Below are positions 1 through 10,332 of a DNA stretch of 29,362 nt, in pieces. A program made the position numbers and the translations under genes. Source of the stretch: Ephemerocybe angulata (Eukaryota; Basidiomycota; Agaricomycetes; Agaricales; Psathyrellaceae). The stretch lies in assembly GCA_013368325.1 (NCBI GenBank), contig JAACJK010000242.1:1-29362 (forward strand), given 5' to 3'. The notes under the pieces were generated by a model. The model was not told where the DNA came from. It saw only the letters and a program-made list of their open reading frames with translations, and made no database searches. Each line of letters begins with the position of its first letter. The first letter of the stretch is position 1.

Positions 1-778
1 GTCGTTTTACGCGCGGAACACGATTCCAATTTTTTTCGTCGCTACGTCGAGTTCTCGCCGAGATATAGGTGCACCTCCTCCTCCCCAATTCCCCATCACC
101 CGCCCGCCCATATCTCGGTCACCCGGGCTCCGTTCGGCGTGATCTCTTCGCCAATGCCTTTGTATACATTTGGAGACTAAATGAGTAGCGTTACTTTTGC
201 CGGAAAATGTTGATCGGGAGCCTCGAGCGAGAAATACACAAGTCCGCTTTTTGCGCATCCAGCTCGTCTCCTCCGGTGAGATTTCTTCGAGCCCTCTGTG
301 TCTTAAGCAACCTGGTATATATACCCAACATCGATCCAAACATATCGAGCTCAGAATTGCATCTGTCAGTAACCTCGAAGGTAGGCAATTGCCCGTTTAT
401 TGCTATATCTACCTAAAATGCGGTCCCCGGTTTCACGCAACGGACAGGGGCCTAGGAGTTTCGAGCAGGACGTCACCCGACGTCTTTTGACCTTGGAAAC
501 ACGAATCCAAAATCCGTTTGTCGATACGTTAACTCGTCGTGGTGATATCTAAGGACTTCTTCCTAACCCCTCCCCCCTGTCCAACCCACCGCTGTCTACG
601 CGAGTACAACCCCGTTCGCTTCAATCTTTTCGCCGTTACCTCATAATAAGTGGCGCGGTTACTGCTAGCTCTTTATTTTGCGCGAAGGGGAGATCCGGGG
701 CCTCGGGCAGGGTTTATCCCACTTCGCTTTTTTCACATTTAGCTCGTCGCGCTCGGTGACGTCGTTTCGGGGCTTATG
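1..778. repeat. Degenerate tandem duplication, period about 478 bp
   Basis: Two diverged copies lie head to tail, roughly 1-478 and 479-778. Aligned landmarks include CGATTCCAA/CGAATCCAA near 24 and 504, a CCGTTCG...TCTTTTCGCC-like block near 130 and 612, a GATC.GGG.GCCTCG block near 213 and 692, and a CGCTTTTT...AGCTCGTC block near 247 and 724. Divergence is high and no reading frame is conserved, so this is probably old non-coding repeat DNA. It abuts the composite repeat starting at 779. The family is not recognised. Confidence 0.6.
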
Positions 779-1383
779 GACTCCCAGTATGTCACTGGGT
801 GATGGCTTCTGGAGCCGGCGTGCTCTGTGTCCAGAAGCCATCACTGTGTGAGATAAGGCTTCTGGACACATAGGACGCTGGCTCCAGAAGCCATCACTGT
901 GTGAGATAGGCTTCTGGACACAGAGGATGGCGGCTCCAGAAGCCATCACTTATCTCACACAGTGATGGCTTCTGGAGCCGCCATCCTCTGTGTCCAGAAG
1001 TCCGAGCCACCCGAGTTAGTAATGTCAACGGCCCATGCTGCATTTGCACTGTGCTCCGAGTGCAGCAGTGAATATACACGCTGATGGCGCACGCAGACCG
1101 GTAGGACTCGCGGTGTATTATCACACGCCTGTGCCCTCAACTGCACTCATAAACCTCGCAGCCCTCTCGACACACTCCGCAACTACGGTATAGCATGCGA
1201 CAGCACACAGATGCGTGTGCACCATCCGCGCAACCCAGGTATGCTCTCCACCGGCATACAGATGAGTCAACAGCCCATGTACGCCGTCGGAGACTCTACA
1301 CTCGCACTGCGCTGTGAGTACAGAGGTGCACATACATAGCTACAATGGTGCACAGGTATGTGTGCGCCGTCGCCGCAGCTCAC
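779..1383. repeat. Composite repeat, copy 1, left part (paired with 4319-4923)
   Basis: About 605 bp match 4319-4923 almost base for base, starting at GACTCCCAGTATGTCACTGG in both copies. The first third consists of ~50-nt units (TGATGGCTTCTGGAGCC...CTCTGTGTCCAGAAG) in alternating orientation. The rest contains hairpin-prone ACTCGCA/TGCGAG-type sequence and GCCGTCGG motifs. It carries no credible coding frame; the open frames here are by-products of the repeat. It may be a non-autonomous transposable element or a segmental duplication, but I do not see its full termini. Confidence 0.85.
911..1000. repeat. Perfect 40-bp inverted repeat with 10-nt spacer
   Basis: Bases 911-950 are the exact reverse complement of 961-1000. 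The spacer 951-960 (TATCTCACAC) resembles the GTGAGATA joints between neighbouring units. Single-stranded DNA or a transcript would fold into a 40-bp hairpin. The arms are two oppositely oriented copies of the ~50-nt unit that builds this repeat. Confidence 0.95.
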
Positions 1384-2211
1384 ACATATCCTCTGACGGC
1401 ATTCCAATCCGTCGAAAGCGCGAGACAGTGTGTATGCTGTCTGAAACTCTGCACTCGCATGTTACTGCGAGTGCGGAGGTCACAAAGATCCACCATTATC
1501 CGTCAGTGCATGAGTACACCTCCGCACTCGCCCTGCACTTCAAGTGCAGAGTCCCGACAGAGTGCGTGGGATGGGATGCACAGCCGTAGTACAGTGTGGG
1601 TGCAACGATAAAGCACATACATGCTCCGTTGGTCCACAATTCTCCCTCCAGACTCGCTCTGCACAGCGAGTGCAGAGTTTCCGACGGAGTACACGTGCGG
1701 GGTGGGCCTGATCTCACCGGGTGATGGCTTCTGCAGATAAAATTCTCTGTGTCCAGAGGCCTGAGTAACCATTGACCCCAAACTCCCAGTCTTATGATAC
1801 CAGGTGATGGCTTCTGCGACTGACATCGTCTGTGTCTAGAAGTCCGGGCCATGACTCCCGCACGTATGATAACCAGGGATGCCTTCTGGATCCCATTTTT
1901 AGCTCTCTCACTGTGTGTGTAATAAATCTCGCAGAACAGGACAAGGGAAGGGGTTCGCCGACACATCTTCAAGCTTTAAATGTACCCATGGCCCCACAAC
2001 CTACCAAGAAGTACCAGACCATCTGGGTCTGGGAATGAGGACCGAGTTCGAGTACCTTGCTCAGCACATGCACGACATGAGTACACCCCGATGGCCACAC
2101 ACCCGCTCGCCGCCTTCCTGAAATCTCATATATACCATACAGTACTCAGATAGAGCATGAACTAGTGCTCCCCACCGGTCAAGCTTACCTCGCGTGATCC
2201 CTGCGGTCCTC
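1384..2211. repeat. Segment present only in copy 1, with further diverged units
   Basis: These ~830 bp sit between the two blocks shared with 4319-5151 and are absent from copy 2. They hold diverged single copies of the TGATGGCTTCTG unit near 1723 and 1804 and a weaker one near 1878, so the spacing is about 80 nt. They also hold short dyads in which ACTCGC-type and GCGAGTGCAGAG-type sequences face each other (around 1450-1480, 1520-1550 and 1650-1680). No gene is recognisable here. Confidence 0.65.
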
Positions 2212-2458
2212 GGATATCCTGATCAATTTTGATCGACCCGTCAACCGGCGCCTATCTCGGTCTGCGCGATTTCCCCTTTTTCCCTCCAAGGATCCCACCT
2301 TAAGCTGTATCTATTTTGGCTTGTAACCTAACGAACGGTCGGCAATCGGCAGTCGTGTCAATCCGACCCCTGCGGTGAAAATTTGGTCACCAGGGTCGGA
2401 TTTGTCCTGCGAGTTTCCGTTTGTCCTCCGATAATCCCGGACTCGATCACGGGAATAC
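2212..2458. repeat. Composite repeat, copy 1, right part (paired with 4925-5151)
   Basis: This begins CGGATATCCTGATC and contains GCGCCTATCTCGGTCTGCGC. It ends near a GGGAATA motif, after TTTCCGTTTG and CTCCGATAATCCCGGAC blocks that are shared with 4925-5151. It is more diverged and more indel-rich than the left block, so it may have been a separate repeat that joined the left part. Confidence 0.75.
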
Positions 2459-3560
2459 ACGTCAATGCATGCGTCGTTGCAGTCGATCCATAGCGTCGAC
2501 AGCAACACAATGTTGTGCATGCGCCATCGTAGCCGACTCATAGCGTCGACGGCGATGCAGTCACGCACAGGTGTGCATGCACCGTCGGTGTACAACAAGT
2601 GACAACTGCGCACAGTCGGCGGCAATACTTGTGTACATAAACCGTCACCATACAAGTCCTCCGTTGGCGGTGACGTCGGACGCCGTCGTTGTTCGCGGCG
2701 TGTGGGGCCAGGTGGGTCATAGTGCGAGGCGGGTAAGGAGTATGTCGCTGAGGACAGACGCAGAATGCAGTGTCGGCGGCGTATGCCAGTGACGACAACC
2801 ATTCGCGTGTGTATGCCCTGCCTGGCTGCATGTGTGAGCGATGTAGAGTGCCCGTAGGGACTCGGGTGCTGGGCGTGTCCTCCGAAGAGCAAGATATGTG
2901 ATTGTGCAGTGGAAGCCTCTGTATTCGCCCTCGTCGAGATAGTGTGGAGTTATTTACGCCGACAAGCGGATCTCGTCGGTGATTCTAGACTCAGTGGGGA
3001 GAGTTCTGTCAGAGCTTCGGCACTAGCACTCGAATACCATGCACTATGAGTGCTCAGTGGGTGGTGCTCGCATCCTCTGATGGTGTACATTCCGAGACAA
3101 GTACATCCTCAGAGCTTACACTCGCATCCGTAGACTGGATGCGAGTCTCGAGCTGTGGGTGTTGTACACGCGTCCATGAGCGGGAGGCCGCCCTCTGACC
3201 ACCTATGCGTGGGCCGTCGGATCCTTCACACTACACTGTGAGTGCAGAGTACCCGACGGCGCATGCGTAGGCTATGGACGCGCACTCGCAGTACAGGGCG
3301 AGTGTGTTGTGGAAGTGAATCCCTGTACGCAGTGAGTGCGTGTGCCGTCGGTGGACATTTCCACCTCTGTACTCCAGGACAATGCAAACGGTGTTGTAGA
3401 GGGCATACGCACGTTGTACACGCGCGGCGTGTATGTGGGTTATCGGAGTGCAGAGACTTTGACGTCATAGACGCGCTGTCAACGCCGTAATATTCCGTCG
3501 GAGGGAATGTGTGAGCTGCGCTGACTGCACATGCGTGTATGTCTGCCGTCGGAGCCGGAG
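2459..3560. repeat. Minisatellite-like, hairpin-rich region
   Basis: Loose repetition of GCCGTCGG/CCGACGGC, CATAGCGTCGAC (near 2490 and 2539) and ACTCGCA/TGCGAGT dyads, for example the pair around 3119-3146. The sequence resembles 1020-1700 in style but I cannot define a fixed period. Open frames on both strands are low-complexity and lack any recognisable domain. Confidence 0.5.
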
Positions 3561-4142
3561 CAGGGGGCATGGATACGCCGTCCCATCGCTTCACTCATCA
3601 CTCATACATCCCTCGCCGTTCCAACCACACTCTCACCGCATCCACCACGCGTCTCCTCATCGACCTCTCCATCCCATGTCTTTCCGTCAACCGCCGTCAC
3701 CTCCCATCCTCTCTCCAGTTCCTCCGACTTCGCCAGCACATCGCCTCCGGACTCCCGAACCGCTCACCCCACTTATCACCTGCCGACCACCTATTGCCTT
3801 ACCTCGTCTTCACTACCGTCGTCTCCATCTTCTCACCACCCGTAGTCATTGTAGGCGGTTGTAATGGATGTCTAGTTCTGTCGTAGTCAGTAGATACCCC
3901 CCACGGCACATGTCGTCCCACTGCGTGTAGAGGTCAACAATTAGGACCTTGAAAATCCTCGAAAGTACGCGGCGCGTCAAGCGATAAGAGCCGCAAAAGC
4001 CATCGAACGAAAGTCACTCACCTTCGACTCGATGAAGGTTCGGCTACTGGTGCAGGTAAGGCACACTCTCTGCCCCACCTTGTTTTCCAACGCGCTGATC
4101 GTTCTCTCCACGGTGGTATGCTGCGAATCAAGCCGGAGTGAG
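3561..4142. other. No gene seen; pyrimidine-rich stretch
   Basis: From about 3590 to 3850 the + strand is strongly C/T-rich, so all three forward frames stay open by composition and give Pro/Ser/His-rich translations without domain character. From 3880 to 4140 I see nothing gene-like. Confidence 0.5.
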
Positions 4143-4248
4143 TACTCTCGCACAAATTACAATACTGGGAGTGCGAGGTCAGAGCGTGACATGTCCACCA
4201 ACAAAGGACATGTACCCTCGACGCACTCCCAATATTGTGCGAGTGCGC
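4143..4248. repeat. Nested hairpin: 8-bp inner arms, bulged ~22-bp outer arms
   Basis: The inner arms ACATGTCC (4189-4196) and GGACATGT (4206-4213) enclose a 9-nt loop. The outer arms, CTCGCACAA...GGGAGTGCG on the left and CGCACTCCC...TTGTGCGAG on the right, are complementary apart from a bulge on the left side. The structure lies just upstream of copy 2 of the composite repeat. Confidence 0.75.
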
Positions 4249-4318
4249 GAGTGATCTGACCAAGCATCCACGGCGCATAAACGTGCGAGAGAAGTGATTC
4301 CCGCCCCTGTCAACCCCA

Positions 4319-4923
4319 GACTCCCAGTATGTCACTGGGTGATGGCTTCTGGAGCCGGCGTCCTCTGTGTCCAGAAGCCATCACTGTGTGAGATAAGGCT
4401 TCTGGCCACAGAGGATGCTGGCTCCAGAAGCCATCACTGTGTGAGATAAGGCTTCTGGACACAGAGGATGGCGGCTCCAGAAGCCATCACTTATCTCACA
4501 CAGTGATGGCTTCTGGAGCCGCCATCCTCTGCGTCTAGAAGTCCGAGCCACCCGAGTTAGTAATGTCAACGGCCCATGCTGCATTTGCACTGTGCTCCGA
4601 GTGCAGCAGTGAATATACACACTAACGGCGCCCGCAGACCGGTAGGACTCGAGGTGTATTATCACACGCCTGTGCCCTCAACCGCACTCGTAAACCTAGC
4701 AGCCCTCTCGACAGACTCTGTAACTGCTGTATAGCATGCGACGGCACACAGATGCGTGTGCACCATCCGCGCAACCCAGGTACGCTCTCCACCGACATAC
4801 AGATGAGTCAACAGCCCATGTACGCCGTCGGAGACTCTACACTCGCACTGCGCTACGAGTACAGAGGTGCACATACATACCTACGACGGTGCACAGGTAT
4901 GTATGTGTGCGCCGTTGCCGCAG
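4319..4923. repeat. Composite repeat, copy 2, left part
   Basis: Near-identical to 779-1383, with scattered substitutions (for example GGACACAT in copy 1 against GGCCACAG here). It runs directly into the right block at 4925, without the ~830-bp segment found in copy 1. Either copy 1 gained that segment or copy 2 lost it. Confidence 0.85.
4452..4541. repeat. 40-bp inverted repeat of copy 2, two mismatches
   Basis: Bases 4452-4491 pair with 4502-4541 across a 10-nt spacer. Two transitions in the right arm (GCGTCTAGAAG where copy 1 has TGTGTCCAGAAG-type sequence) break two pairs. The same palindrome is perfect in copy 1. Confidence 0.9.
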
Positions 4924-4924
4924 C

Positions 4925-5151
4925 GGATATCCTGATCGATTTTGATCGACTCATCAACCGGCGCCTATCTCGGTCTGCGCGATTTTCGCTGTTTCCCCAT
5001 TCTGTGCTTAGCTCGTAACGGTCAGCAATTGGCAGTCGAGCCATGGACGCACAGACTCCCCAGTCGATCCGACTCCCTTTGCCCACCGTCGGATTTGTCC
5101 TCCGAATTTCCGTTTGCCCTCCGATAATCCCGGACACATCATGGGGAATAT
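4925..5151. repeat. Composite repeat, copy 2, right part
   Basis: This matches 2212-2458 with indels: the same CGGATATCCTGATC start, the same CTATCTCGGTCTGCGCGATTT core and the same CCGATAATCCCGGAC end. Similarity stops near 5151, where an AT-richer stretch begins. Confidence 0.75.
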
Positions 5152-5289
5152 CCGCTTAAAGTGAGCGGCTATTATCATTTAGACTCGCGTCCCTTTGCTC
5201 TATTTTTTGCTACTAATTCGATAGCCCTGACCCTAAATTTTTGAGCATCACTTCCCTCGGGTGTCGGTCTATGCATGGGTACGGTCTAT

Positions 5290-5760
5290 TCTCCCATTCC
5301 ATATATTCCTTCCATTTTCTTTGCTAATTTTCTTCGACGTTGCTCGCTGCACGTCTTCGCTCTACCCCTCCACTGAGCACTCTGCTCGTCGCCGCCTTCT
5401 TTGAGCTCGTCGCCTTCGACGCGCCCGCAGCCGTCCGCCGCTATGCAAGTCGGTCGAATGCTTTGGCGCGAAGTACTCTGCTCGCCACCGCATGTCGTCG
5501 CTTTGAACCTCGCTCCGCAAATGGGATGAATCGAGTATGTAAGGATTTTTGATTGACCTTGAAGGTGTTTCTAATGGACCTTTCTGATTCCTAGTCGCAT
5601 ATCTCACTTGCCAGGGCGTCGTCGTCATCGTGCGCAGTAGCCACAGTCGCCGCGCAACCGCCGCCGTCGTCGGGGTTTAGAGCTCGTAGAGTTGGTGTAT
5701 TACAATGTAAATCAGAGTAGACGGTCCTGGAAATCGAGTCGAGAGTGCGTGCGCCATGCC
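5290..5760 (+). other. Possible 5' part of a spliced transcript, product unknown
   Basis: A TATA-like CATATATTCC near 5300 is followed by CT-rich sequence. A convincing small intron lies at 5535-5594 (GTATGT donor, CTAAT-like branch, TTCCTAG acceptor, 60 nt). One forward frame stays open from about 5340 through this intron, when removed, to a TAG near 5720. It has no in-frame ATG near its beginning and encodes an Ala/Ser/Arg-rich product with no domain I recognise. It could be a degraded first exon or a non-coding RNA. Confidence 0.3.
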
Positions 5761-6959
5761 ATGGGACGGCATGAGAAAGGGTGAAGATGTGGGGAGGGAG
5801 AAAGAACAGGCCGAGGCCGATGACGTCTCCCACCGGACGTGCCAGAGAACGCCTAGTGTTTACCCAGGTTTGGAGGCTACTACGTACCATATACTCGTCC
5901 CACCTTCGAGATAGAAATCTCTAGAATACCTCAGATTCGCCCATCCAAGTGACCACCCGTCACCGCCGTCCATCAACAACCCGTCGTCTCTCGACCCTCT
6001 CACCACATTCACCGCACATACCGAGCACCGTAGACCAAGTAGCCTTTCCACCCAACATCCCTTCTGTCAACCGTTGGCACCCTTCTATCGCCTCCCGATG
6101 CTCTCGCTCCACCCAACTCTACCCGTCCTGTGGCGGGTCGTCCTAGCCGTAGGTGTCCACTCCAAACACCGAACCCCAAAATGCCGACTGAGGAATGAAA
6201 AAAGTAACACTCACTAGTACCCTCCCGCCCCTCCCTCGTACTAATATCATACCCCGCTGTATCATACCCCGCTGCATGCGCATGGCACGTATCCACGCAC
6301 ACGCCGATGCGCGTCTTGTCCTCTACGAGCGCGATGATAGCTGCTCTCTGGGTGAAGGAGGAGCCGATGACGTTGCCGGCGCCGGCCAGGGTATAGCATG
6401 GGGTGTAGATGAAACCGGGCGCGAGGTATGGAGGTATGGAGAATGCATGTAGGGATGTGAATGCGAAAGGGCGGAGGTATGGTGGAGTGGGGTAAGCGCG
6501 CGCGGGTGTGGTTATGAGCGCAGGCGTGCAGGCGTAGGAGGGCGTATCTCAGCGCGTGACGGGCGTGCAGTGCGAACGGAGGTAGAGCGGGAGCCGTCGA
6601 ATGCGGCAGGTGCGACGTCGGAGGACTCAGAGGCGTGTCGAAAACGCGTGCAGAACGAACAAACTCAAAGAAGCAACTGGCAAAGTTAAGTAGATACTAG
6701 TAGATGGAGTACAATCTTCCATGGCCACTCTTTGGTTCATTCTTCCATCCATGCTCACCACCTTCACCCTTGACCCTCCTCAAGACTCCATCGCCTCATG
6801 ATCTAGAAACAATGGCCAAAAGCTCAATAGCACAGAAGCTTGGCTGCATCATCTCTGCTGTCAAATCTCGTTCGGCCCACCCCCGAAGATGTAGGAGCAT
6901 GCGAGTTGACAGTAAAGAGTGGACAAGAACTTGAGGTCTAAAGTGAGAGTAAGTTCACA
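5761..6959. other. No recognisable gene
   Basis: Short open frames on both strands lack domain character. A weak minus-strand match to the dispersed module described at 17.3 kb (S-R-D-F-Y reading) occurs near 5905-5925. From about 6300 to 6650 the + strand is G-rich with GTGTG/GGAGGT runs. The stretch 6700-6950 is AT-richer and adjoins the 3' end of the minus-strand gene. Confidence 0.4.
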
Positions 6960-8350
6960 CTAGGACTGGACTGGGATTTGACCGAACATGACATACTCAA
7001 GCATAATAAACTTGTACGGCAGCGGTGCAAGGTAGGTTGCAATGATGTTTGAACATGCAAGTGCTGAAGAATGCAGATCATTATCTGGTTATTAAACAGC
7101 ACCATTGCGGGGAGTCTCGACAGTCCACGTACCGGATAAACAGAGGAAGTAAAGAACACCCTCCCGGTAAAACAACAAAAACAGAGAGCTTTTGAGATTG
7201 CGGTACTTCTGGTGGGCGACATACACCATGATGGCCATGATAGCTGGATATGACCAAGTGCATATATGAGTGCTTCCGCAGGACAGACGACAGTACAAGG
7301 GAATGAAGTTCAATGAACGCACCGACTATACTAGCCAGAGAGAAGCCGTATGCGATCCCCAGAGATGACTGATCCACCGCCATGGGAATGCATGGCGAGT
7401 TTGGCATAGAGGCTGGCCTGACTGTGGGCGAGGAAGTGAGAGAACACCCCACTACTGAGTTTGACGGGCATACATTTCACGGAAACAAGAACCTTTACCC
7501 CATACGCCAGTGCGAACGCGTGGAAGATCTGAAACGAGAACATCTGTTATGAGACATTAGTGACAACGTGTGCGAGGGACGCACTATGTACTGAATCACG
7601 AGGTATACCATCAGTTTCCTGTTCATCCCAGAAAATGCATGGATGCGAATGTACAGAATCGCTGTGTGTCACATAGTAAGGCATCTCTGTGTGTACTATT
7701 CAGTTTAAGCTACGTACCTTCTGCACTAAGAACTATCAGACTGGAAGATACTGTACAATATGATCCGGTCAGGCATGTCTTATTCCCTTGGCTGTGCATG
7801 TTGTACTCACTGAAAACCTGTATGAACGATCTGGTGCACTCGTCAGACGATAGTCCACTGCGAAAATGGTCTATTATAGGGTACATTGTGCTCAGTTTCA
7901 CGCTAGATATAGAGGATGAACTCACACATTCCCGAAAATCCGATATGTATGAGAACACAGTATCTCGCAACCAAGAACATCACTTTTGCGGAGCTCAATG
8001 GGGTAAACCAGATGAGGCGAACCTGGGCTTAATGAGGAAGTTGAGAATCCGGCAACAGGAGACAAACGGACCTCTTCAGATATCGTATGCAGATAATCCG
8101 CGAGCTTCCCAAAGTTTCTTCAGTATTCAAGCACGGGGAATTGTTCATAGCACTTACGATGAGTGTATACCCGCTTGCCGCCTGAGCATTGAGGCCGCTT
8201 GTCAGCACCTCTGTAGATTATGGCTGTGACTCTCAGCTCACCAGACACTGTTTCCGAACATTAGCCCCGACTGGTAGGTCATGTTGGCGCATTAGGGGCA
8301 CTCACATCTGTAATATTCGTCTCCAAATACACCTCGACCGGTGAGTCCAT
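6960..8350 (-). pseudogene. DUF6533-type polytopic membrane protein, probably decayed
   Basis: Read on the minus strand, 8045-7925 gives Q-V-R-L-I-W followed by S-S-A-K-V-M-F-L-V-A-R-Y, which fits the hallmark of the basidiomycete DUF6533 family (D-E-V-x-x-I-W, then K-x-L-F-L-x-N-R-Y). Minus 7322-7092 gives a W-x-P helix, K-Y-R-N-L-K-S and F-Y-R-E-G-V-L-Y-F, like the family's last loop and transmembrane helix. A final reading A-P-L-P-Y-K-F-I-M-L ends at a stop at 6960-6962. A start could be the ATG at 8350. The segments lie in different frames; introns may explain some (an acceptor CATAACAG precedes ATGTTCTCG near 7550), but just before Q-V-R the frame changes without a splice site. The family is mostly uncharacterised integral membrane proteins. 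Assignment from memory of family motifs. Confidence 0.5.
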
Positions 8351-9108
8351 GGTTGGCTATAAGGCGGCCACTCAAGACTCTTCAACCTACAGCCGTAGGT
8401 GCAGGAAGCAAGAAGGGACTTACACGTCATGGAACTGTCAGACATTTGTCATCAAGATGTGCCAAATCGCAATTAGAGGTCTGCGGTGTGGCATACTTGG
8501 TGTCCAAACCAAACAAGCCCAATGTAGCATTGATGTGACTCTTCGACATTCTCTTGTTCCTCGTCGTCGTCTCCGTCTCCCTGCTCGGTCTCTCGCACTT
8601 CTGCGTTTCACCTTCAGGAGGTTCGTTTTCAGGTACACGGACTCTTGGCGCTCACCTAACTGATCGCACTAGCGGGTATCCCACACAGCGTGTATTCCGA
8701 GAAAGCCATGTTCACTTGGACTTTCTTCTTTGGGAAGCAAGGGGAGATGGCGCGAATCGCATGCCATTGGACGGATCTGTGCAGGCGGATCTGGGAGTCG
8801 AGTGTTGAAATGATTTGAGTGTGTGACGTGCTGCATTGGGCGGGCGTGTGTGATGAGGGTGAAGAGCTGATTCTGCGATGAAATGTGGGTGTGCGGGAAT
8901 GAGGGTGGATGGAAGTCCGATGCGCGTGTGGAGAAATTGGCTCAGGTACGTTCCATGGCGCTCTGAAGTTCAATACCATGGTTTCACATACCCAGGTTTC
9001 TATCCCAGAGTTAAGATGAGCGCCTCTCAATAACAGGTACATAATATATACATTGCTTGCTCTCGACACCGGAGACCCGCTGAACTCGGTGCGCCCGCGT
9101 CCTCTCGG
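8351..9108. other. No recognisable gene; upstream of the DUF6533-like gene
   Basis: A minus-strand frame open from about 9249 to 8656 is Ser/His/Pro-rich and shows no domain. A short minus-strand peptide beginning at an ATG near 8540 also has no recognisable relatives. I leave both uncalled. Confidence 0.4.
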
Positions 9109-9310
9109 CGCTAAGTCCGTTCTCCCATAGCCAGCGTAATGCGTGACTGATGCGGACGCATCAGTCACACGCCCTCCCCCTTTCGTTTTGTTTATATCCC
9201 CACGCCCTTTCGTTCCATCCCCCACATTCCTTTCTTCCCTTACCCCCACTCTCCTTCCCTCTCTCTCCCTAGTTGCGCGGTGCTCTTCGTCGACGACAAC
9301 GACGACAGGT
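9109..9310 (+). promoter_or_regulatory. Promoter-like cassette 1: dyad, TATA, CT tract, donor
   Basis: In order: CGCTAAGTCCGTTC at 9109; a dyad GTGACTGATGCG (9143-9154) and CGCATCAGTCAC (9157-9168) with 2 nt between 12-bp arms; a TTTATAT box at 9191; about 70 nt of CT-rich sequence; then a short GTCGTCGACGAC-type exon ending at a GTTAGT donor at 9309. The first two elements recur at 22856-22923. This is the order expected of a fungal core promoter and first exon. Any binding factor is unknown. Confidence 0.55.
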
Positions 9311-9459
9311 TAGTCGCATTCTGTATTCAGGACATCGTTCTTTCGCTGACTTTCCTACCTTCGATAGGCCACGACGCACCAAGCCACACTCAGCAATGCC
9401 TCAAGTAAGCCAGATAATTGGTCTTCATACATCATTCGCTAACTGTGTGTCTTGACTAG
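9309..9459 (+). other. Two canonical small introns around a 37-nt exon
   Basis: Intron candidates are 9309-9367 (GTTAGT...CTGAC...CGATAG, 59 nt) and 9405-9459 (GTAAGC...CTAAC...GACTAG, 55 nt). The intervening exon 9368-9404 holds an ATG near its end. Joined to sequence after 9460, that ATG opens a ~95-residue frame that runs antisense to the F-box-like remnant and shows no domain. The transcript may be non-coding. Confidence 0.4.
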
Positions 9460-10075
9460 TGCACTCGACTCTCAAGCTCAGTTCCTCCCGGAGGTCAGTA
9501 TCTTCCTTCACCGGTTTCCACACGTTCACGCCCTCACGTCGCTTGCACTCTGCGATCGCCTTCAGAACGCCAGCATCCCCCCGTTGCCGACTCCTCAACC
9601 GTCCATCATCTGACGTCACGAACACTGGACGCCTCCATTCGCAGTCGTCGATACCGTACTTGTCAATATACTTTAGGTTTGGAATGGGATACAGAAGTCG
9701 GCGCACGCGCCTGTACACCACACAACAAACCCTGAGGCCACAGATGTCCCATATCTCTAGAGTACGCAGAGCTTGCGAACCACCCCAGATAGATATCTTG
9801 TCCCGAGCTACTCACTCACCCAGATCTGCGATGCACTGGGCCCCATGCAGCCATGCCGGCCTCCTCGCCCCGCTCACCACTTTCAAGCATTCTATTCGTT
9901 TCAAGGCACTCGCCAAGACCTTGGCACTGGCTTTCTGTCTACACGCGTGGAAGAAATGGTCCGCTAGTATACATTGCATGAGAGAATTGTGCTCAGGTGA
10001 ACGGATAAGGGGACGTAAGCGTTCGAAAGCGGGCGATCCAAGCGCGCGCGCCAGTCTATTTTGGTCTTTGTTGAT
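9425..10075 (-). pseudogene. F-box/LRR-like basidiomycete protein, C-terminal remnant with stop
   Basis: The minus strand carries a continuous frame from about 10075 to 9425 interrupted only by a TGA at 9812-9814. Before the stop it reads A-L-K-R-I-E-C-L-K-V-V-S-G, typical of a repeat strand in basidiomycete F-box/LRR proteins. After it come R-T-L-E-I-W-D-I-C, Y-P-I-P-N-L-K-Y-I-D and D-C-E-W-R-R-P-V-F-V, then V-W-K-P-V and L-R-E-E-L-S-L-R-V. Leu/Ile spacing and the W-R-R-P-V tail fit the C-terminal end of such proteins; no F-box is visible. The stop, the missing N-terminus and a non-homologous tail after the last L-R-V suggest a pseudogene. Family assignment is from memory. Confidence 0.5.
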
Positions 10076-10082
10076 TTACTCG

Positions 10083-10300
10083 TGGGACTCCTGGCTTTCG
10101 CACACCAGATCTGAGAGTCCCGAGCGGTCAGGAAATTTGGGTATAAAAGCTGGGTGGGGCGGCTGGGTCGTTCAGTATCATTCCTTTCCTGCTTTCCTTC
10201 TTTTCTCCCGCGCTCTCACTACGTTCCTCTATTCCCATTTCTATCTCCCCACGTCGTACTCATATCCTTCGACGACGCCGGCAACAACGAGCTCGAGGTG
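10083..10300 (+). promoter_or_regulatory. Promoter-like cassette 2: TATAAAA with CT-rich start region
   Basis: A GGGACTC/GAGTCCC dyad (about 10083-10089 and 10114-10120) precedes a strong TATA box (GTATAAAAGC, 10141-10150). CT-rich sequence follows to about 10250, then a short exon-like piece with GACGACGCCGGCAACAACGA and a GAGGTGAGT donor at 10298. Confidence 0.55.
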
Positions 10301-10332
10301 AGTCCATCGTCCGCCCTCCCGCATCACCCGCC

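Noticed and set aside
2311..2892. Minus-strand 193-codon open frame
   Set aside because: It lies in the composite repeat and minisatellite-like DNA with no recognisable domain; part of it matches the non-coding second repeat copy.
3511..3886. Three overlapping forward frames of 104-117 codons
   Set aside because: All three frames are open together because of pyrimidine-rich composition, so openness is not evidence of coding.
7570..8229. Forward 219-codon open frame
   Set aside because: It lies antisense to the minus-strand DUF6533-type motifs and has no domain character; probably a mirror of the real strand.
8656..9249. Minus-strand 197-codon open frame starting with ATG
   Set aside because: Ser/His/Pro-rich composition, no motif, and it overlaps promoter cassette 1 on the other strand.
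9459..10301. Forward 280-codon open frame
   Set aside because: Low-complexity Ser/Arg/Thr-rich translation, antisense to the F-box/LRR-like remnant and running through promoter cassette 2.
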